From NCBI GenBank assembly GCA_009772895.1, contig WOUP01000008.1, positions 62,001-126,000 of the forward strand: a stretch of 64,000 bases of DNA. Direction: 5' to 3'. The translations under genes and the position numbers were made by a program. This DNA is from Puniceicoccaceae bacterium 5H. GTDB taxonomy: Bacteria; Verrucomicrobiota; Verrucomicrobiia; Opitutales; Oceanipulchritudinaceae. Of this stretch, positions 10,789 to 21,997 are shown one piece after another. Position 1 is the first letter of the stretch. Each line of letters begins with the position of its first letter. The notes under the pieces were generated by a model that had not been told where the DNA came from, ran no database searches, and saw nothing but the letters and a program-made list of their open reading frames with translations.

Positions 10789-11775
10789 ATGAAAGCTCCG
10801 ATTCGCGTCGCCGTAACGGGAGCAGCTGGTCAAATTGGCTACGCCCTGCTCTTCCGTATCGCCTCTGGTGCCCTCTTTGGCCCCGATCAACCCGTCGCCC
10901 TCAACCTGATTGAGATCGAACCCGCCATGAAGGCGCTCGAAGGCGTCGTCATGGAACTGGAAGACTGCGCGTTCCCGCTGCTGAAGGACATCCGCACCGC
11001 TTCCGACCTCAACGCCGGGTTCAAGGACGTCAACTGGGCCCTGCTCGTGGGCTCGATGCCCCGCAAAGCCGGGATGGAGCGCGCGGACCTGCTGGAAAAG
11101 AACGGCAAGATTTTCATCGGCCAAGGCAAGGCGATCGAAAAGAATGCGGCCAGCGATGTCCGCACCGTTGTCGTGGGCAACCCCTGCAACACCAACTGCC
11201 TCATCGCCATGCACAGCGCCCCCAGCATTCCCAAGGACCGCTGGTTTGCGATGACCCGCCTGGACGAAAACCGCGGCAAGAGCCAGCTGGCCAAAAAGGC
11301 CGGGGTGGATGTGACCGAAGTCAGCAACCTCTGCATTTGGGGCAACCACTCGCCGACGATGTTCCCGGACTTCTACAACGCCAAGATCGGCGGCACCGCG
11401 GCCAATGACGTGATCGACGACGAAGCCTGGCTGAAGGACACCTTCGTCCCGACCGTGGGCAAGCGCGGCGCGGCCATCATCGAAGCCCGTGGCGCCTCCT
11501 CCGCCGCCTCGGCCGGTAATGCGCTGATCGACACGGTGCGCAGCCTCTACTTCCCCACCCCGGAAGGCGACTTCCACAGCGTGTGCGTGCACTCCAATGG
11601 CGAGTACGGCATCGAAGAAGGCCTCATCACGTCCTTCCCGATCCGCAGCAACGGCGAAAGCTGGGAAATCGTGGAAGGCCTCGACCTCAACGATTACAGC
11701 CGCGCCCAGATCAACAAGAGCATCGACGAACTCAAGAGCGAGCGCGACACGATCAAGAGCCTCGGCATCATCTAG
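10789..11775 (+). CDS. mdh: Malate dehydrogenase
   Basis: Interconverts malate and oxaloacetate with NAD(H) in the TCA cycle. The 328-residue product, starting at ATG '[18 protein letters not shown]', has the Rossmann loop GAAGQIG (11-17), 'VGNPCNTNC', the substrate-binding '[12 protein letters not shown]' and the catalytic histidine in '[14 protein letters not shown]'. This wording belongs to the dimeric, cytosolic-like MDH type. A TTG 36 bases upstream is in frame but the family begins at this ATG. It is transcribed away from draT and ends at a strong terminator. Confidence 0.96.
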   Translation: MKAPIRVAVTGAAGQIGYALLFRIASGALFGPDQPVALNLIEIEPAMKALEGVVMELEDCAFPLLKDIRTASDLNAGFKDVNWALLVGSMPRKAGMERADLLEKNGKIFIGQGKAIEKNAASDVRTVVVGNPCNTNCLIAMHSAPSIPKDRWFAMTRLDENRGKSQLAKKAGVDVTEVSNLCIWGNHSPTMFPDFYNAKIGGTAANDVIDDEAWLKDTFVPTVGKRGAAIIEARGASSAASAGNALIDTVRSLYFPTPEGDFHSVCVHSNGEYGIEEGLITSFPIRSNGESWEIVEGLDLNDYSRAQINKSIDELKSERDTIKSLGII

Positions 11776-11804
11776 AGCCGAAGCCCGTCACGGACCTTTA
11801 CACC

Positions 11805-11833
11805 GCCTCTCGCTTCCCGCGAGGGGCTTTTTT
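11805..11833 (+). terminator. Rho-independent terminator of mdh
   Basis: A 9-bp stem with one G-T pair (11805-11813 with 11819-11827, loop TTCCC) is followed by six T, 30 bases after the mdh stop. Confidence 0.9.
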
Positions 11834-11858
11834 GTGCCCGCGAGGGCACGTCTACCGC

Positions 11859-12083
11859 TCACTTGGCGGAGGGCGAGGTATCGCGCGTAAACCAGGAGGG
11901 GCAGGCCTTGCGCTTGGACGCGTCGCGGCAGCCGGCAGAAAAGGAGAGCAGAGAGATGAACGCCAACAGGGGCAGCAGCAGGACGGTCAAATATAAGGGA
12001 GCGCCTGCGATGGCGGCCGCGATGATGGCAACCGCCCACAACGTAGCGTTGACGATGCAAACGCGGCCGGGGACGTTCTTCAT
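11859..12083 (-). CDS. Small two-helix membrane protein, unknown
   Basis: A 74-residue protein with a short basic start ('MKNVPGRVCIVNA'), two hydrophobic segments (about residues 10-30 and 33-52) and a polar, basic tail ('CRDASKRKACPSWFTRD'). The ATG at 12083 was chosen because a clear AAGGAG lies seven bases ahead; the frame runs further upstream without support. It stands alone, convergent with mdh. I do not recognise the family. Two cysteines in the tail are the only notable residues. It is probably real because of the ribosome site and membrane pattern, but no function can be given. Confidence 0.6.
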   Translation of the reverse strand: MKNVPGRVCIVNATLWAVAIIAAAIAGAPLYLTVLLLPLLAFISLLSFSAGCRDASKRKACPSWFTRDTSPSAK

Positions 12084-12511
12084 GGTTTTCTCCTTCGGGG
12101 TTGGGATCGGGGTAGTGACGGCAGCTTTCCGAGCTGCACTCCCATAATATAGCACGTGAGAGGCGCAGAGAACAAGGCCCTACTCCAAGTCCGGCCAACG
12201 AATCGAAGTGTGGGAGCTGGAGGGCGTTATCAATCAGGTTTTACCCTCACTTTTCCCCTGAAAAACAGCCATTTTGAGCTGTGCTTCGAACCACGAGCAG
12301 GCTCTTTTATGTGCCGTTGCACTTTTCCTAAAGGTAACGGGCACAAGCGGATAGTTTAAAGGTTGCATTTCGCAACACGGCGCGAAATCCTCGCTTGCCG
12401 AATGCACATCTTCTTCAACCCGAAACAATTTCAGCCCTTATTTTGCGGCTTGGTGTAAAACAGGAACAGATGCTGCAAAACGGAGGCTGAATCACACCAA
12501 GAAATAAAGCT
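12084..12511. other. Long AT-richer intergenic region
   Basis: These 428 bases lie between two divergent small genes and are clearly poorer in GC than their surroundings. A 67-codon frame at 12156-12359 has no recognisable feature and is not called. Short nested inverted repeats near 12361-12390 (GTTGC/GCAAC and TTTCGC/GCGAAA) could be an operator or RNA stem. Promoters for both flanking genes must lie here. Confidence 0.5.
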
Positions 12512-12718
12512 ATGAAACAGACCCTCCTTAAACTCTCGATTCTCATGCTGCTTGCCGCCCCTGCTACCGGTTTTCTGACCGGTTGCGAAGACGACAGCGC
12601 GGCGGACAACATGGAAGAAGCAGGCGAAAACGTGCAAGACGCGGCCCAGGAGGCTGGCGACAACATGCAGGACGCCGCTGAAGACGCTGGCGACGAAATC
12701 GAAGACGCCACCAACTAA
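12512..12718 (+). CDS. Small acidic lipoprotein with 11-residue repeats
   Basis: A 68-residue precursor. Residues 1-24 form a lipoprotein signal ending in the lipobox 'LTGC', so the mature protein would be lipid-anchored at Cys25. The mature 44 residues are strongly acidic and contain three near-copies of an 11-residue unit (EAGENVQDAAQ, EAGDNMQDAAE, DAGDEIEDATN), expected to form one long amphipathic helix. It resembles small envelope-stress lipoproteins of the entericidin size class only in design. It has its own terminator. The function is unknown. Confidence 0.75.
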   Translation: MKQTLLKLSILMLLAAPATGFLTGCEDDSAADNMEEAGENVQDAAQEAGDNMQDAAEDAGDEIEDATN

Positions 12719-12745
12719 TCCAGCGCAGAGCGATAGCCTTTCTCA

Positions 12746-12774
12746 GCCGGTAGGAAGATCCTGCCGGCTTTTTT
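12746..12774 (+). terminator. Rho-independent terminator of the small lipoprotein gene
   Basis: A 9-bp stem (12746-12754 with 12760-12768, loop AAGAT) is followed by six T, 27 bases after the stop codon. Confidence 0.9.
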
Positions 12775-12825
12775 CATGCCTGCCCGCCACTTGCTCCAGG
12801 CGGGCGCAACACACTACGCGTGGAT

Positions 12826-13197
12826 TCAGCCCAACTCGGGCGCGACGTCTTCCGCGTCTTTCCAGAGCGCTTCGAGCTGGTAAAACTCGCGGGTCTCCTC
12901 GGTGAAGAGGTGCACGATAAAGTCGAACACGTCCACGACCACCCAGCCGCTCTTGGTATTGCGGTCGACGCCCAGCACCTCGACATTGAGATCGCTCAGG
13001 GTCCGGTCGACTTCGTTGGCCAGAGCACGCAGGTGCGAATCCGCCGCCCCCGTCGCGATAATAAAGTAGTCCGCAATACTGGAGCGCTGGCCCATGTACA
13101 GGACGCGGATGTTTTCAGCCTTCTTCTCATCCAGGGCCCGGCAGCAGGCCATAACTTGTTCGCGGATGGAAGGGGTCGCCACCTCAGGTTCGGTCAT
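12826..13197 (-). CDS. rsfS: Ribosomal silencing factor RsfS
   Basis: RsfS binds ribosomal protein uL14 on the large subunit and blocks subunit joining under starvation. The 123-residue product shows the family core 'IRVLYMGQRSSIADYFIIATG' (one region), 'SHLRALANEVDRTL', and 'SGWVVVDVFDFIVHLF' with 'REFYQLEALW' at the end. ATG 13197 is used; a TTG at 13206 overlapping the nadD stop by four bases is an alternative that would couple translation. It follows nadD, the usual nadD-rsfS arrangement. Confidence 0.95.
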   Translation of the reverse strand: MTEPEVATPSIREQVMACCRALDEKKAENIRVLYMGQRSSIADYFIIATGAADSHLRALANEVDRTLSDLNVEVLGVDRNTKSGWVVVDVFDFIVHLFTEETREFYQLEALWKDAEDVAPELG

Positions 13198-13202
13198 ATC
13201 GA

Positions 13203-13799
13203 TCAAATAGCGTATAGGGCGTGTTCTCGCAGGTAGGTTCCTACGTCGGTCGGCAGCAAAAAGTCAATGGATTTACCGGCGGCGCAGCGGGCACGGATCT
13301 CGGATGAAGAGACGCCGATGGGATGGGCTTGCTCGATCAAAGCATAGCGCAGGCCAGCCACCTCCGGGACGTGCGGCGCGTAACCGGGACGCTGCAATAC
13401 AGCAAATTCCACCAGTTGCGCCAAATCTTCGATGCGGTGCCAACGCGGCAACGCCGCGAACTGGTCCGCCCCGATAATCCAGTGAAAGTCCGCTTCGGGG
13501 TGCTGAGCACGAAGCTGCTGGGCCGTCCGCAGGGTGTAACTCGGCGGCGGCATCTGCAGTTCGCCGCGCCACACCGCGAAACGCGGCTCTGCGGCGAGTG
13601 CCAACTCCAGCATCGCCACGCGATGGCCATCGGCCGCGACCGGCCCTTCGGCCTTGTGCGGACTGCGCGCGGCCGGGATAAACCAGACCGCGTCGAGCGC
13701 CAGCGCCTCCAGGGTATCCATCCCGATCAACAGGTGCCCGAGATGGACGGGGTCGAAACTGCCCCCGAGGAGGCCTATCTTGCGGTGATGAAGCGTCAT
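13203..13799 (-). CDS. nadD: Nicotinate-nucleotide adenylyltransferase NadD
   Basis: Transfers AMP from ATP to nicotinate mononucleotide in NAD synthesis. The 198-residue product has the nucleotidyltransferase signature 'GLLGGSFDPVHLGHLLIG', the NadD loop 'FIPAARSPHK', 'WIIGADQFAALPRWHR' and the C-terminal 'SSSEIRARCAAGKS' (the ISSTxIR-type motif). A GTG one codon earlier is an equally possible start. It is the middle gene of infA-nadD-rsfS on the minus strand. Confidence 0.95.
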   Translation of the reverse strand: MTLHHRKIGLLGGSFDPVHLGHLLIGMDTLEALALDAVWFIPAARSPHKAEGPVAADGHRVAMLELALAAEPRFAVWRGELQMPPPSYTLRTAQQLRAQHPEADFHWIIGADQFAALPRWHRIEDLAQLVEFAVLQRPGYAPHVPEVAGLRYALIEQAHPIGVSSSEIRARCAAGKSIDFLLPTDVGTYLREHALYAI

Positions 13800-13817
13800 C
13801 ACCCGCCCGGGAAAAGG

Positions 13818-14090
13818 TTAGCGGCGACGGGGGCCAAACGAACGACGCGGGGCGTTGCGGCTACGGTTGGCGTTACGGAGACGATAGACGATACGCGCCT
13901 TGTCAATGTCCTGTGGGGTCATTTCCATTTTGACCGTATCCCCCACCGTGATCTTGATGAAGTGCTTGCGCAGTTTACCGGAGATATTGGCCAGCACCTG
14001 GTGGCCATTCGACAACTCAACCCGGAACATGGTTCCAGGCAGGACGGCCACTACGCGGCCTTCGACTTCAACAACATTAGGATCAGACAT
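13818..14090 (-). CDS. infA: Translation initiation factor IF-1
   Basis: A 90-residue S1/OB-fold protein that binds the 30S A site during initiation. Family core: '[20 protein letters not shown]', '[18 protein letters not shown]', '[21 protein letters not shown]'. The product is longer than the usual 72 residues because of a basic tail ending '[13 protein letters not shown]', seen in some phyla. The ATG before '[10 protein letters not shown]' is used; the frame upstream has no family match. It precedes nadD by 18 bases. Confidence 0.93.
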   Translation of the reverse strand: MSDPNVVEVEGRVVAVLPGTMFRVELSNGHQVLANISGKLRKHFIKITVGDTVKMEMTPQDIDKARIVYRLRNANRSRNAPRRSFGPRRR

Positions 14091-14293
14091 ATATGGGTTC
14101 TTGCAATAATGCGTAAAAGATAACAGGTAGCACGCCATCTCCCGTAAGACAAGCCAATACAGCGGCAGAATGGCCGGATTTCGGGATTATTTTTACCCCG
14201 CGATCTGCTCGTTTTTCAGCAACTCCGGGGCCTATCGGTCCCGGTCGTGGATTCGATCTCGTGCCGACGCAGGGATCCGCTTACAAGCCACGG

Positions 14294-15177
14294 ATGCGCC
14301 TCTTCATCCCGTTTCGCCTTGTCTATCTCCTTGCCGCGTGGGCACTTTGCCTCGCGCCTCTGGCCTCCGCCGCCCCGGATTTCGCCCCGGAACTCGAGTC
14401 GCAAATCACCCGCATCGAGGCTTCCGTCGGCGGCCGTCTGGGGGTCGGTGTGATCGACACCCAGACAGACACCTCCTGGAACTACCGCGGAGATGAGCGC
14501 TTCCCCCTGTGCAGCACCTTCAAGGTGCTCGCCTGCGCCACGCTGCTGTCCCGCGTCGACGCCGGAGCAACCCAGCTCGACCGCCGCGTCGCGTATGAGC
14601 GGGCGGATCTCGTCACTTACTCCCCATCACGGAGCACCACTCGGGTGAGGGCCTGACGCTGGCCGAATTATGCGAGGCCGCCATCACCTTGAGCGACAAC
14701 ACCGCGGCCAACCTGATCCTGAAGGAAGTGGGCGGCCCGGAGGGCGTCACGGCTTTTGCCCGCTCCCTCGCAGACGAAGTCACGCGGCTGGACCGCATTG
14801 AGCCCAGCCTGAACGACGGCACGCCCGGCGATCCGCGCGATACGACCAGCCCGAGCGCCATGGCAGAGACCTTACAGGCGCTGACCCTGGGGGATGCGCT
14901 TTCGGCAACCTCGCGCGCTCAGCTCATCGCCTGGATGCTCGCCTGCCAGACGGGCGATACCAAACTGCGGGCGGGCCTGCCGAACGACTGGCGCGTGGGC
15001 GATAAAACCGGCTTCGGCGGTCATGGCTCGAGCAACGACATCGCAGTCATCTGGCCCGCCCAGCGCGAGCCGATCGTCCTCACGGTCTACCTGACGCAGT
15101 GTCCGGCCTCGAATGACGAGAAAAGCGCCGCGATAGCTGCCGTCGCGCGGGCCGTAGCCGAGGCCTTGCCGCGATAA
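14294..15177 (+). pseudogene. Class A beta-lactamase, interrupted by a one-base frameshift
   Basis: Two adjoining frames together make one class A serine beta-lactamase. The first (14294-14656) has a signal peptide ('MRLFIPFRLVYLLAAWALC') and the catalytic S-x-x-K as 'CSTFKVLA' (Ser74). The second supplies 'LSDNTAANL' (SDN), the omega-loop 'EPSLND' (E-x-x-L-N) and 'VGDKTGFGG' (KTG). The join is at the C run 14622-14625: one missing C turns '-YSPITEHHSGEGLTL-' out of frame and gives a stop at 14654. All catalytic motifs are intact, so this is either a recent inactivation or a sequencing error in a homopolymer. Periplasmic penicillin hydrolysis would be the role if intact. Confidence 0.85.
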
Positions 15178-15236
15178 AGGCCGCCGCGCCCGCTTTGCGC
15201 TCGCCATCTGTCCTGCGCCTTCCACTCTGTGGCCCC

Positions 15237-15791
15237 ATGGCCCAAGAGCTGCCCTGCCCTTTCGAGAAGAAGTTTCCCAGCGAGTTGCTGCGCGACGATC
15301 GCTACTTCATGACGCTGGCCTACAACGAGTGCATCAACGCCTGGCGACAGGATGAAGTGCCGGTGGGCGCGGTGATCGAATACGGGGGCGAGGTCATCGC
15401 GCGCGCGTTCAACCGCGTCAATGGCCTCAAAGACCCGACCGCGCACGCCGAAATCCTGGCCATCACTCAGGCCGCCGGCGCGGTGGGCGACTGGCGCCTG
15501 AACGACTGCACACTCTACGTGACCAAGGAGCCCTGCCCCATGTGCAGCGGCGCGACCCTTATGAGCCGCCTGCAGCGGGTGGTCTACGGTATCCGCGACC
15601 CCAAGATGGGCTGCCTCGGCGGCGCGAACAACCTCAACGACATCCCGACGATCAACCACCATTTCGAGATCACGCCGGGGCTGATGGAAGCGGAGTGCCT
15701 CGAGTTGTTCCAGGCCTACTTCAAGCTCAAGCGCCTGAAGGAGACGGGGCACGAGGACGTCGGCACGACCGCGGACGATTTGTCGCATTGA
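15237..15791 (+). CDS. tadA: tRNA adenosine(34) deaminase TadA-type protein
   Basis: TadA deaminates A34 to inosine in tRNA-Arg(ACG). The 184-residue product has the zinc deaminase motifs 'PTAHAEIL' (His70, catalytic Glu72) and 'EPCPMCSGATLMSRL' (Cys100, Cys103), with 'GCLGGANNLND' corresponding to the GAAGS-like loop of TadA. The family also includes guanine deaminases and the call relies on the overall TadA pattern. The ATG at 15237 is preferred to an upstream in-frame start because the N-terminal extension lacks conservation. Confidence 0.85.
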   Translation: MAQELPCPFEKKFPSELLRDDRYFMTLAYNECINAWRQDEVPVGAVIEYGGEVIARAFNRVNGLKDPTAHAEILAITQAAGAVGDWRLNDCTLYVTKEPCPMCSGATLMSRLQRVVYGIRDPKMGCLGGANNLNDIPTINHHFEITPGLMEAECLELFQAYFKLKRLKETGHEDVGTTADDLSH

Positions 15792-15822
15792 CCCTTGCGT
15801 CGTTGTGGATGCAATGGAGCGA

Positions 15823-16275
15823 ATGCACACGCTGCTCTTTCTTTGCACCGGCAACTATTACCGCAGCCGTCTGGCGGAAGAACTCTTCAATCACTACGCC
15901 GAGGCCGCAGGGCTCGACTGGCGCGCCGACAGCGCCGGCCTCAGCGACGACTTCGAGGGACTGAAGGCCGTCAACCTGCACAAGATGTCGACCACCACGG
16001 TCGCCTATCTCGAAAAGCGCGGGCTGCCCATCCAGGGGCGAAATCGCCTGCCGCGCGAGATTACGGGCGAAGACCTCGACCGGGCGGACCGGATCATCGC
16101 GCTCGACGACGAAGAGCACCCGCCGCTGGTGGCCTTGCGCCCCTGGCTCCACGAAGCGGAAATCGAGTATTGGGACGTGCGGGATCTCGATCGCCAGACT
16201 GCTGGCACCGCGACCGAGGCCATCGATCAGAAGGTCAAGGCCCTGGTCGACGACTTGGCACATCCACAGGCCTGA
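15823..16275 (+). CDS. Low-molecular-weight protein tyrosine phosphatase-like protein
   Basis: A 150-residue protein that opens with the P-loop 'FLCTGNYYRSRLAEELF', matching C-x5-R with Cys8 and Arg14; classical members have C or I where this has Tyr-Tyr. An acidic pair in 'DVRDLDRQTAGT' near the C-terminus could supply the general acid. The fold covers tyrosine phosphatases and arsenate reductases; no extra redox cysteines are seen, so phosphatase is preferred. The ATG 15823 has GGAG five bases ahead; upstream in-frame GTG (15805) and ATG (15814) are possible. It starts 31 bases after tadA. Confidence 0.8.
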   Translation: MHTLLFLCTGNYYRSRLAEELFNHYAEAAGLDWRADSAGLSDDFEGLKAVNLHKMSTTTVAYLEKRGLPIQGRNRLPREITGEDLDRADRIIALDDEEHPPLVALRPWLHEAEIEYWDVRDLDRQTAGTATEAIDQKVKALVDDLAHPQA

Positions 16276-16372
16276 GGCAAACCCCTGCAAAATGCCCTGC
16301 GCGTTTGACGCGTGAGCCAATCTGAGTCTTATTGCCGTTTTCGCAGTCACCAAAACTCAATCTTAAGCTCTT

Positions 16373-17002
<630 letters not shown>

Positions 17003-17030
17003 GCACTCCAGACAACCTTCTTTTTACGCA

Positions 17031-17059
17031 GCCGCCTCGACCGTCGAGGCGGCTTTTTT
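17031..17059 (+). terminator. Rho-independent terminator of sodB
   Basis: A perfect 10-bp stem (17031-17040 with 17044-17053, loop CCG) is followed by six T, 28 bases after the stop. Confidence 0.93.
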
Positions 17060-17190
17060 GTTGTTTGCCGCCCCATAGAACCACTCACCCGGCAGAACGG
17101 GCCTGCGGATGGAGTCCAGTTGATGCGGCTGCCCCTTCAGTCGATATTTCGCGGTAGTCGGCATCTCCCGCCGGCTTCCCGATTTTTGTT

Positions 17191-19824
17191 ATGGCCCGTG
17201 CTTGTGAAGATTTCTGCGCTTTGCCTGCCAAAGCGACCGACCTCGACCCGCAGACCACGCAGCAAACGATGCGCAAGGTCTACCTGCAGGGCGACTGCTT
17301 GCTGCGGCGGTTCATCACCTTTCACTTTCTGCTGTGCCTGGGCCTGGCGGGCTTCCACGACACTTGGGCGATTTCGGTCGGCGTCGGGCTGGTGGCGTTT
17401 TCCCTCTTTACCAGCTCCACGGTATTGCTGCCGGGGCACTGGGTCACACGCCAACTGGCCGGCATCAGCTTCCAGCTCTTCGTCGCACTGCACTTGTATC
17501 AGCTGCACGGGCTGCCGGAGATGCACTTTTTCTTCTTCGCCTCCATCGCGCTGCAGCTGGTGTATCAAGACGCCAAGGCATTCTGGGGCGGCACGGCCTT
17601 CATCGTCGTCTACTACCTCATTATCGCCAACCTGCAGAACCACGGCTGGCCGGTCTACTTTTCACCTGAGGCCCCCATCACCGCCTTTCAGCTGACCTTC
17701 CACCTCGGCATCATGCTGATCACGGTCGCCATTTGCAGCTATTGGGCGCGCCTCTTCCGCCAGCGCACCCTCGAGAGCGCGGCCATGCAGCAGTCCCTCA
17801 CCACCTTGAACCAGCAACTGCGGGACGAGCTGGATTTCCGCAAGCAGGCAGAGGTGGAAATCGTCTCCGCCAAACAGGCCGCCGAGTCTGCGAACCTGGC
17901 CAAAAGCGAGTTTCTCGCCAACATGAGCCACGAGATCCGCACGCCTATGAACAGCATGCTCGGGACGGCGGAACTGCTGCTGGACAGCGACCTGGCGACC
18001 GAGCAGCGCCGCATGGTGCGCACCATCCTCAATTCGAGCGACAACCTGCTGCGCCTGATCAACGACATCCTCGACTTTTCGCGCATCGAGGCCAACCAGA
18101 TCGAGATCGAGGCCCGCCCCTTCTCCATTCGTGAACTGACGGAACAGGTCGTCATTTCCAGCCGACCGATCGCGGAAAAGAAGGGGCTGAAGCTGCATGT
18201 TTCGGTCCACCAAAACGTGGCTAGCGCCTACTGCGGAGACGCGTTTCGCATCCGCCAGGTGCTGCTCAACCTGATCAGCAACGCGGTCAAGTTTACCGAG
18301 CGCGGACACGTGGAGGTGCAGCTGTCAGCCTCGGGGCAGCAGCTCAGCATTAGCGTGAAGGACACCGGCATCGGCATTTCGCCGGAAGCGCAAGCCCGCA
18401 TCTTCACCAAGTTCACGCAGGCAGATGCGTCCACCCAGCGGCGTTACGGCGGCAGCGGCCTGGGCCTGGCGATCAGCAAGCGCCTGGTGGACTTGATGGG
18501 CGGCAGGATCTCCCTCGAAAGCGTGGAGGGCATCGGCAGCAAGTTTAGCGTGCAGTTGCCCCTACCGGAAGCAAACCCGCAGGAGATCGAACGCGCCGAC
18601 CCACACCTGCCGGCGGTGTGTGCCTTCCCGAACAGTCGGGTGCTCGTGGTGGAGGACCACGACCCGAACTTTGAGGTCATCGAGATGATGCTCAGCTCGC
18701 TCGAAGTGAAGGCAGAGCTGGCCAGCAACGGCGAGGAGGCAATCGACTGCTTGCTGCGGTCGGGGGAAGAATACGACCTGGTGCTGATGGACTTGCATAT
18801 GCCGGTGATGGATGGGCTTTCCGCCACGCGGGAGCTGCGGCAACGCGGCTTCAGCCAGCCGATCGTCGCCCTGACCGCCAGCACCCAGCACGAAGAGATG
18901 GAACGTGCCCGGGCCGCCGGTATGCAGGGTTTTCTGACCAAGCCCCTGCGCCGCGCCGAACTCATCCAGTGCCTGAGCGCACACCTGAGCACCGCGACTT
19001 CTCAATCCCCGAGCACGCCCCCACCTGCGCCCGGTCTTTCGCCAGCCCCCACCGACTCCATCGAGGGCCTGGTGGTGCATTTGAACCGCTCGTGGGCCGA
19101 GAACGAGTGGCCGCTGCCGCCCAGCCGCATCCGGCGCTGGATCCTCGGCTTCGTTGTCTCCATGCGCCACAGCCTCGCCCACTTGCGACAGGCGCAAGAC
19201 CTGCAGGACACGGAAAACCTGGTGCACGAAGCGCACAAACTAGCCGGTGCCAGCGGTTACCTGCACGCGGACGACATGGCCGCCACGGCCCGCCGACTCG
19301 AGGAAATCGCCAAAGATGCGTCTCAGCAGGAGACCGAGACATTGATCCATCAACTGGAGCGTCAGGAAAAACACGTGCACGAAGCCCTGCGGCATCCGGA
19401 TTTTCTTTACCACCTGCGCACCATCCTGCCGCTCAAGGTGACCTGCCTGCCCGACAGTGCCTTTGCCGAGGACGTGCTGCGTGGTCAGGTCGAACAACTG
19501 GGCTGGTCCGTCAAGCTCTGGGAAAAGGGCCGTCCCGCGGCCTCGACCCTCATTCTGGCGCTCGCCGCTGACTTGCCGAGGATCAAGCAGCAACTCGAAG
19601 CCGACACCGCCTGGCACTTGCTGCTCTGGCCGGGAGACGATGCCGATCGCGCGGATGACGAAGAGGAAATGGATTGGCCGGCGGCCTGGACGCTGACGAT
19701 CTTTACCGAAGCACCCGCCTCGGCCGCCGACTTGCGCAACCAACTGGAGCGGGCCTGGAAGGAGCATCCGCTGCCGCCGGAGGCCGAGGAAGACGCCCGC
19801 GCCGATGCCGCCATCGGGAATTAA
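17191..19824 (+). CDS. Membrane hybrid histidine kinase (HisKA-HATPase-REC-HPt)
   Basis: An 877-residue hybrid sensor. Residues about 40-190 carry several hydrophobic segments and form a membrane sensor without a recognised extracytoplasmic domain. A coiled linker leads to the HisKA box '[10 protein letters not shown]' with His247, then the ATPase with '[12 protein letters not shown]', 'DTGIGI' and '[11 protein letters not shown]', a receiver with phospho-acceptor Asp534 in '[13 protein letters not shown]', and an HPt domain with '[12 protein letters not shown]' (His682). A further 130 residues follow the HPt and look like a degenerate receiver. No output regulator lies next to it, so the final target is unknown. 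An in-frame ATG at residue 27 is an alternative start. Confidence 0.9.
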   Translation: MARACEDFCALPAKATDLDPQTTQQTMRKVYLQGDCLLRRFITFHFLLCLGLAGFHDTWAISVGVGLVAFSLFTSSTVLLPGHWVTRQLAGISFQLFVALHLYQLHGLPEMHFFFFASIALQLVYQDAKAFWGGTAFIVVYYLIIANLQNHGWPVYFSPEAPITAFQLTFHLGIMLITVAICSYWARLFRQRTLESAAMQQSLTTLNQQLRDELDFRKQAEVEIVSAKQAAESANLAKSEFLANMSHEIRTPMNSMLGTAELLLDSDLATEQRRMVRTILNSSDNLLRLINDILDFSRIEANQIEIEARPFSIRELTEQVVISSRPIAEKKGLKLHVSVHQNVASAYCGDAFRIRQVLLNLISNAVKFTERGHVEVQLSASGQQLSISVKDTGIGISPEAQARIFTKFTQADASTQRRYGGSGLGLAISKRLVDLMGGRISLESVEGIGSKFSVQLPLPEANPQEIERADPHLPAVCAFPNSRVLVVEDHDPNFEVIEMMLSSLEVKAELASNGEEAIDCLLRSGEEYDLVLMDLHMPVMDGLSATRELRQRGFSQPIVALTASTQHEEMERARAAGMQGFLTKPLRRAELIQCLSAHLSTATSQSPSTPPPAPGLSPAPTDSIEGLVVHLNRSWAENEWPLPPSRIRRWILGFVVSMRHSLAHLRQAQDLQDTENLVHEAHKLAGASGYLHADDMAATARRLEEIAKDASQQETETLIHQLERQEKHVHEALRHPDFLYHLRTILPLKVTCLPDSAFAEDVLRGQVEQLGWSVKLWEKGRPAASTLILALAADLPRIKQQLEADTAWHLLLWPGDDADRADDEEEMDWPAAWTLTIFTEAPASAADLRNQLERAWKEHPLPPEAEEDARADAAIGN

Positions 19825-19881
19825 GCGGCAACGCAGGCTTTTTTATTTTCTCCGCGCGGTAAGCCGTGCTTAGATACGCAA

Positions 19882-21333
<1,452 letters not shown>

Positions 21334-21392
21334 GGGACCAGGCAGACGCCCATCATCAACGAACGCAGCCTCCCCCCGGCGTTTCTTCTCTC

Positions 21393-21421
21393 GAGGAAAT
21401 AAGGCAGTTGCCTTATTCCTC
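21393..21421. repeat. Imperfect inverted repeat at the ffh/ruvC junction
   Basis: An 11-bp stem with one bulged A (21393-21404 with 21411-21421, loop CAGTTG) overlaps the end of ruvC and lies 60 bases after ffh. It has no T run on either strand, so it is a weak candidate for a shared terminator. Confidence 0.45.
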
Positions 21422-21994
21422 CACGACAAAGGTGAAGGCGTGGCAGATGGCGGCGGCAGCGGCGTCGGATTCGTCACTCGGCAGGGCGTCGGCGAGCTTG
21501 AGCAGCGCACGCACCTGGCCTTGCACCTGTTCCTTGCTGGCACGACCGAAGCCGCAGACGGCCTGCTTGATACGCAGGGGCGGGTATTCGGCAATCGAGA
21601 GGCCATGGGCGGCGACCACGCCCAGCGCCGCGCCGCGGGCGGCCCCCATGATCTGCGCGGTGCGGAAGTTTTGCACGTAGATCGTCTCCTCCGCCGCCAC
21701 GGCATCCGGGCCGTGCGCATCGAGCAGCACCTTCACCTCTTTGGCGATCTCTCCCAGGCAGGCGTGAAAAGCATACTTCTGGGTCAGCTTGAGCGTGCGG
21801 CTGTAGACGAGCGCCTTGGGCTCTCCGCGCAAGAAATCCACCACGCTCAGCCCGGTGCCCCGCAGGCTCGGGTCAATGCCTAGCACACGGCCGGTGAACT
21901 TGCGGTTTCCAACCGAGGGCAAGGTGGTGGGCCGCGATACGGCCTGACCGGCGAGCTTGGCAGCCCACATGGCGCGGGCGGATGAACGAGGCAT
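21413..21994 (-). CDS. ruvC: Holliday junction endonuclease RuvC
   Basis: Cuts Holliday junctions with RuvAB. The catalytic acidic residues are visible: Asp41 in 'VLGIDPSLRGTGLSV', Glu102 in 'AVAAEETIYVQNFRTA', and the C-terminal pair in 'SDESDAAAAAICHAF'. Length is 193 residues, slightly long because of about 35 residues ahead of the fold; an internal ATG at 21970 could be the real start. It starts three bases after the stop of the TauE-like gene. RuvA and RuvB are not in the window. Confidence 0.93.
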   Translation of the reverse strand: MPRSSARAMWAAKLAGQAVSRPTTLPSVGNRKFTGRVLGIDPSLRGTGLSVVDFLRGEPKALVYSRTLKLTQKYAFHACLGEIAKEVKVLLDAHGPDAVAAEETIYVQNFRTAQIMGAARGAALGVVAAHGLSIAEYPPLRIKQAVCGFGRASKEQVQGQVRALLKLADALPSDESDAAAAAICHAFTFVVEE

Positions 21995-21997
21995 GCG

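Noticed and set aside
10762-11592. Long minus-strand frame inside mdh, rich in His, Val and Asp.
   Set aside because: It is the mirror of a real, well-conserved gene; high GC content creates long antisense frames throughout this window.
12156-12359. A 67-codon frame on the + strand in the long intergenic gap.
   Set aside because: No ribosome site, no recognisable feature, and the base composition matches the surrounding non-coding DNA.
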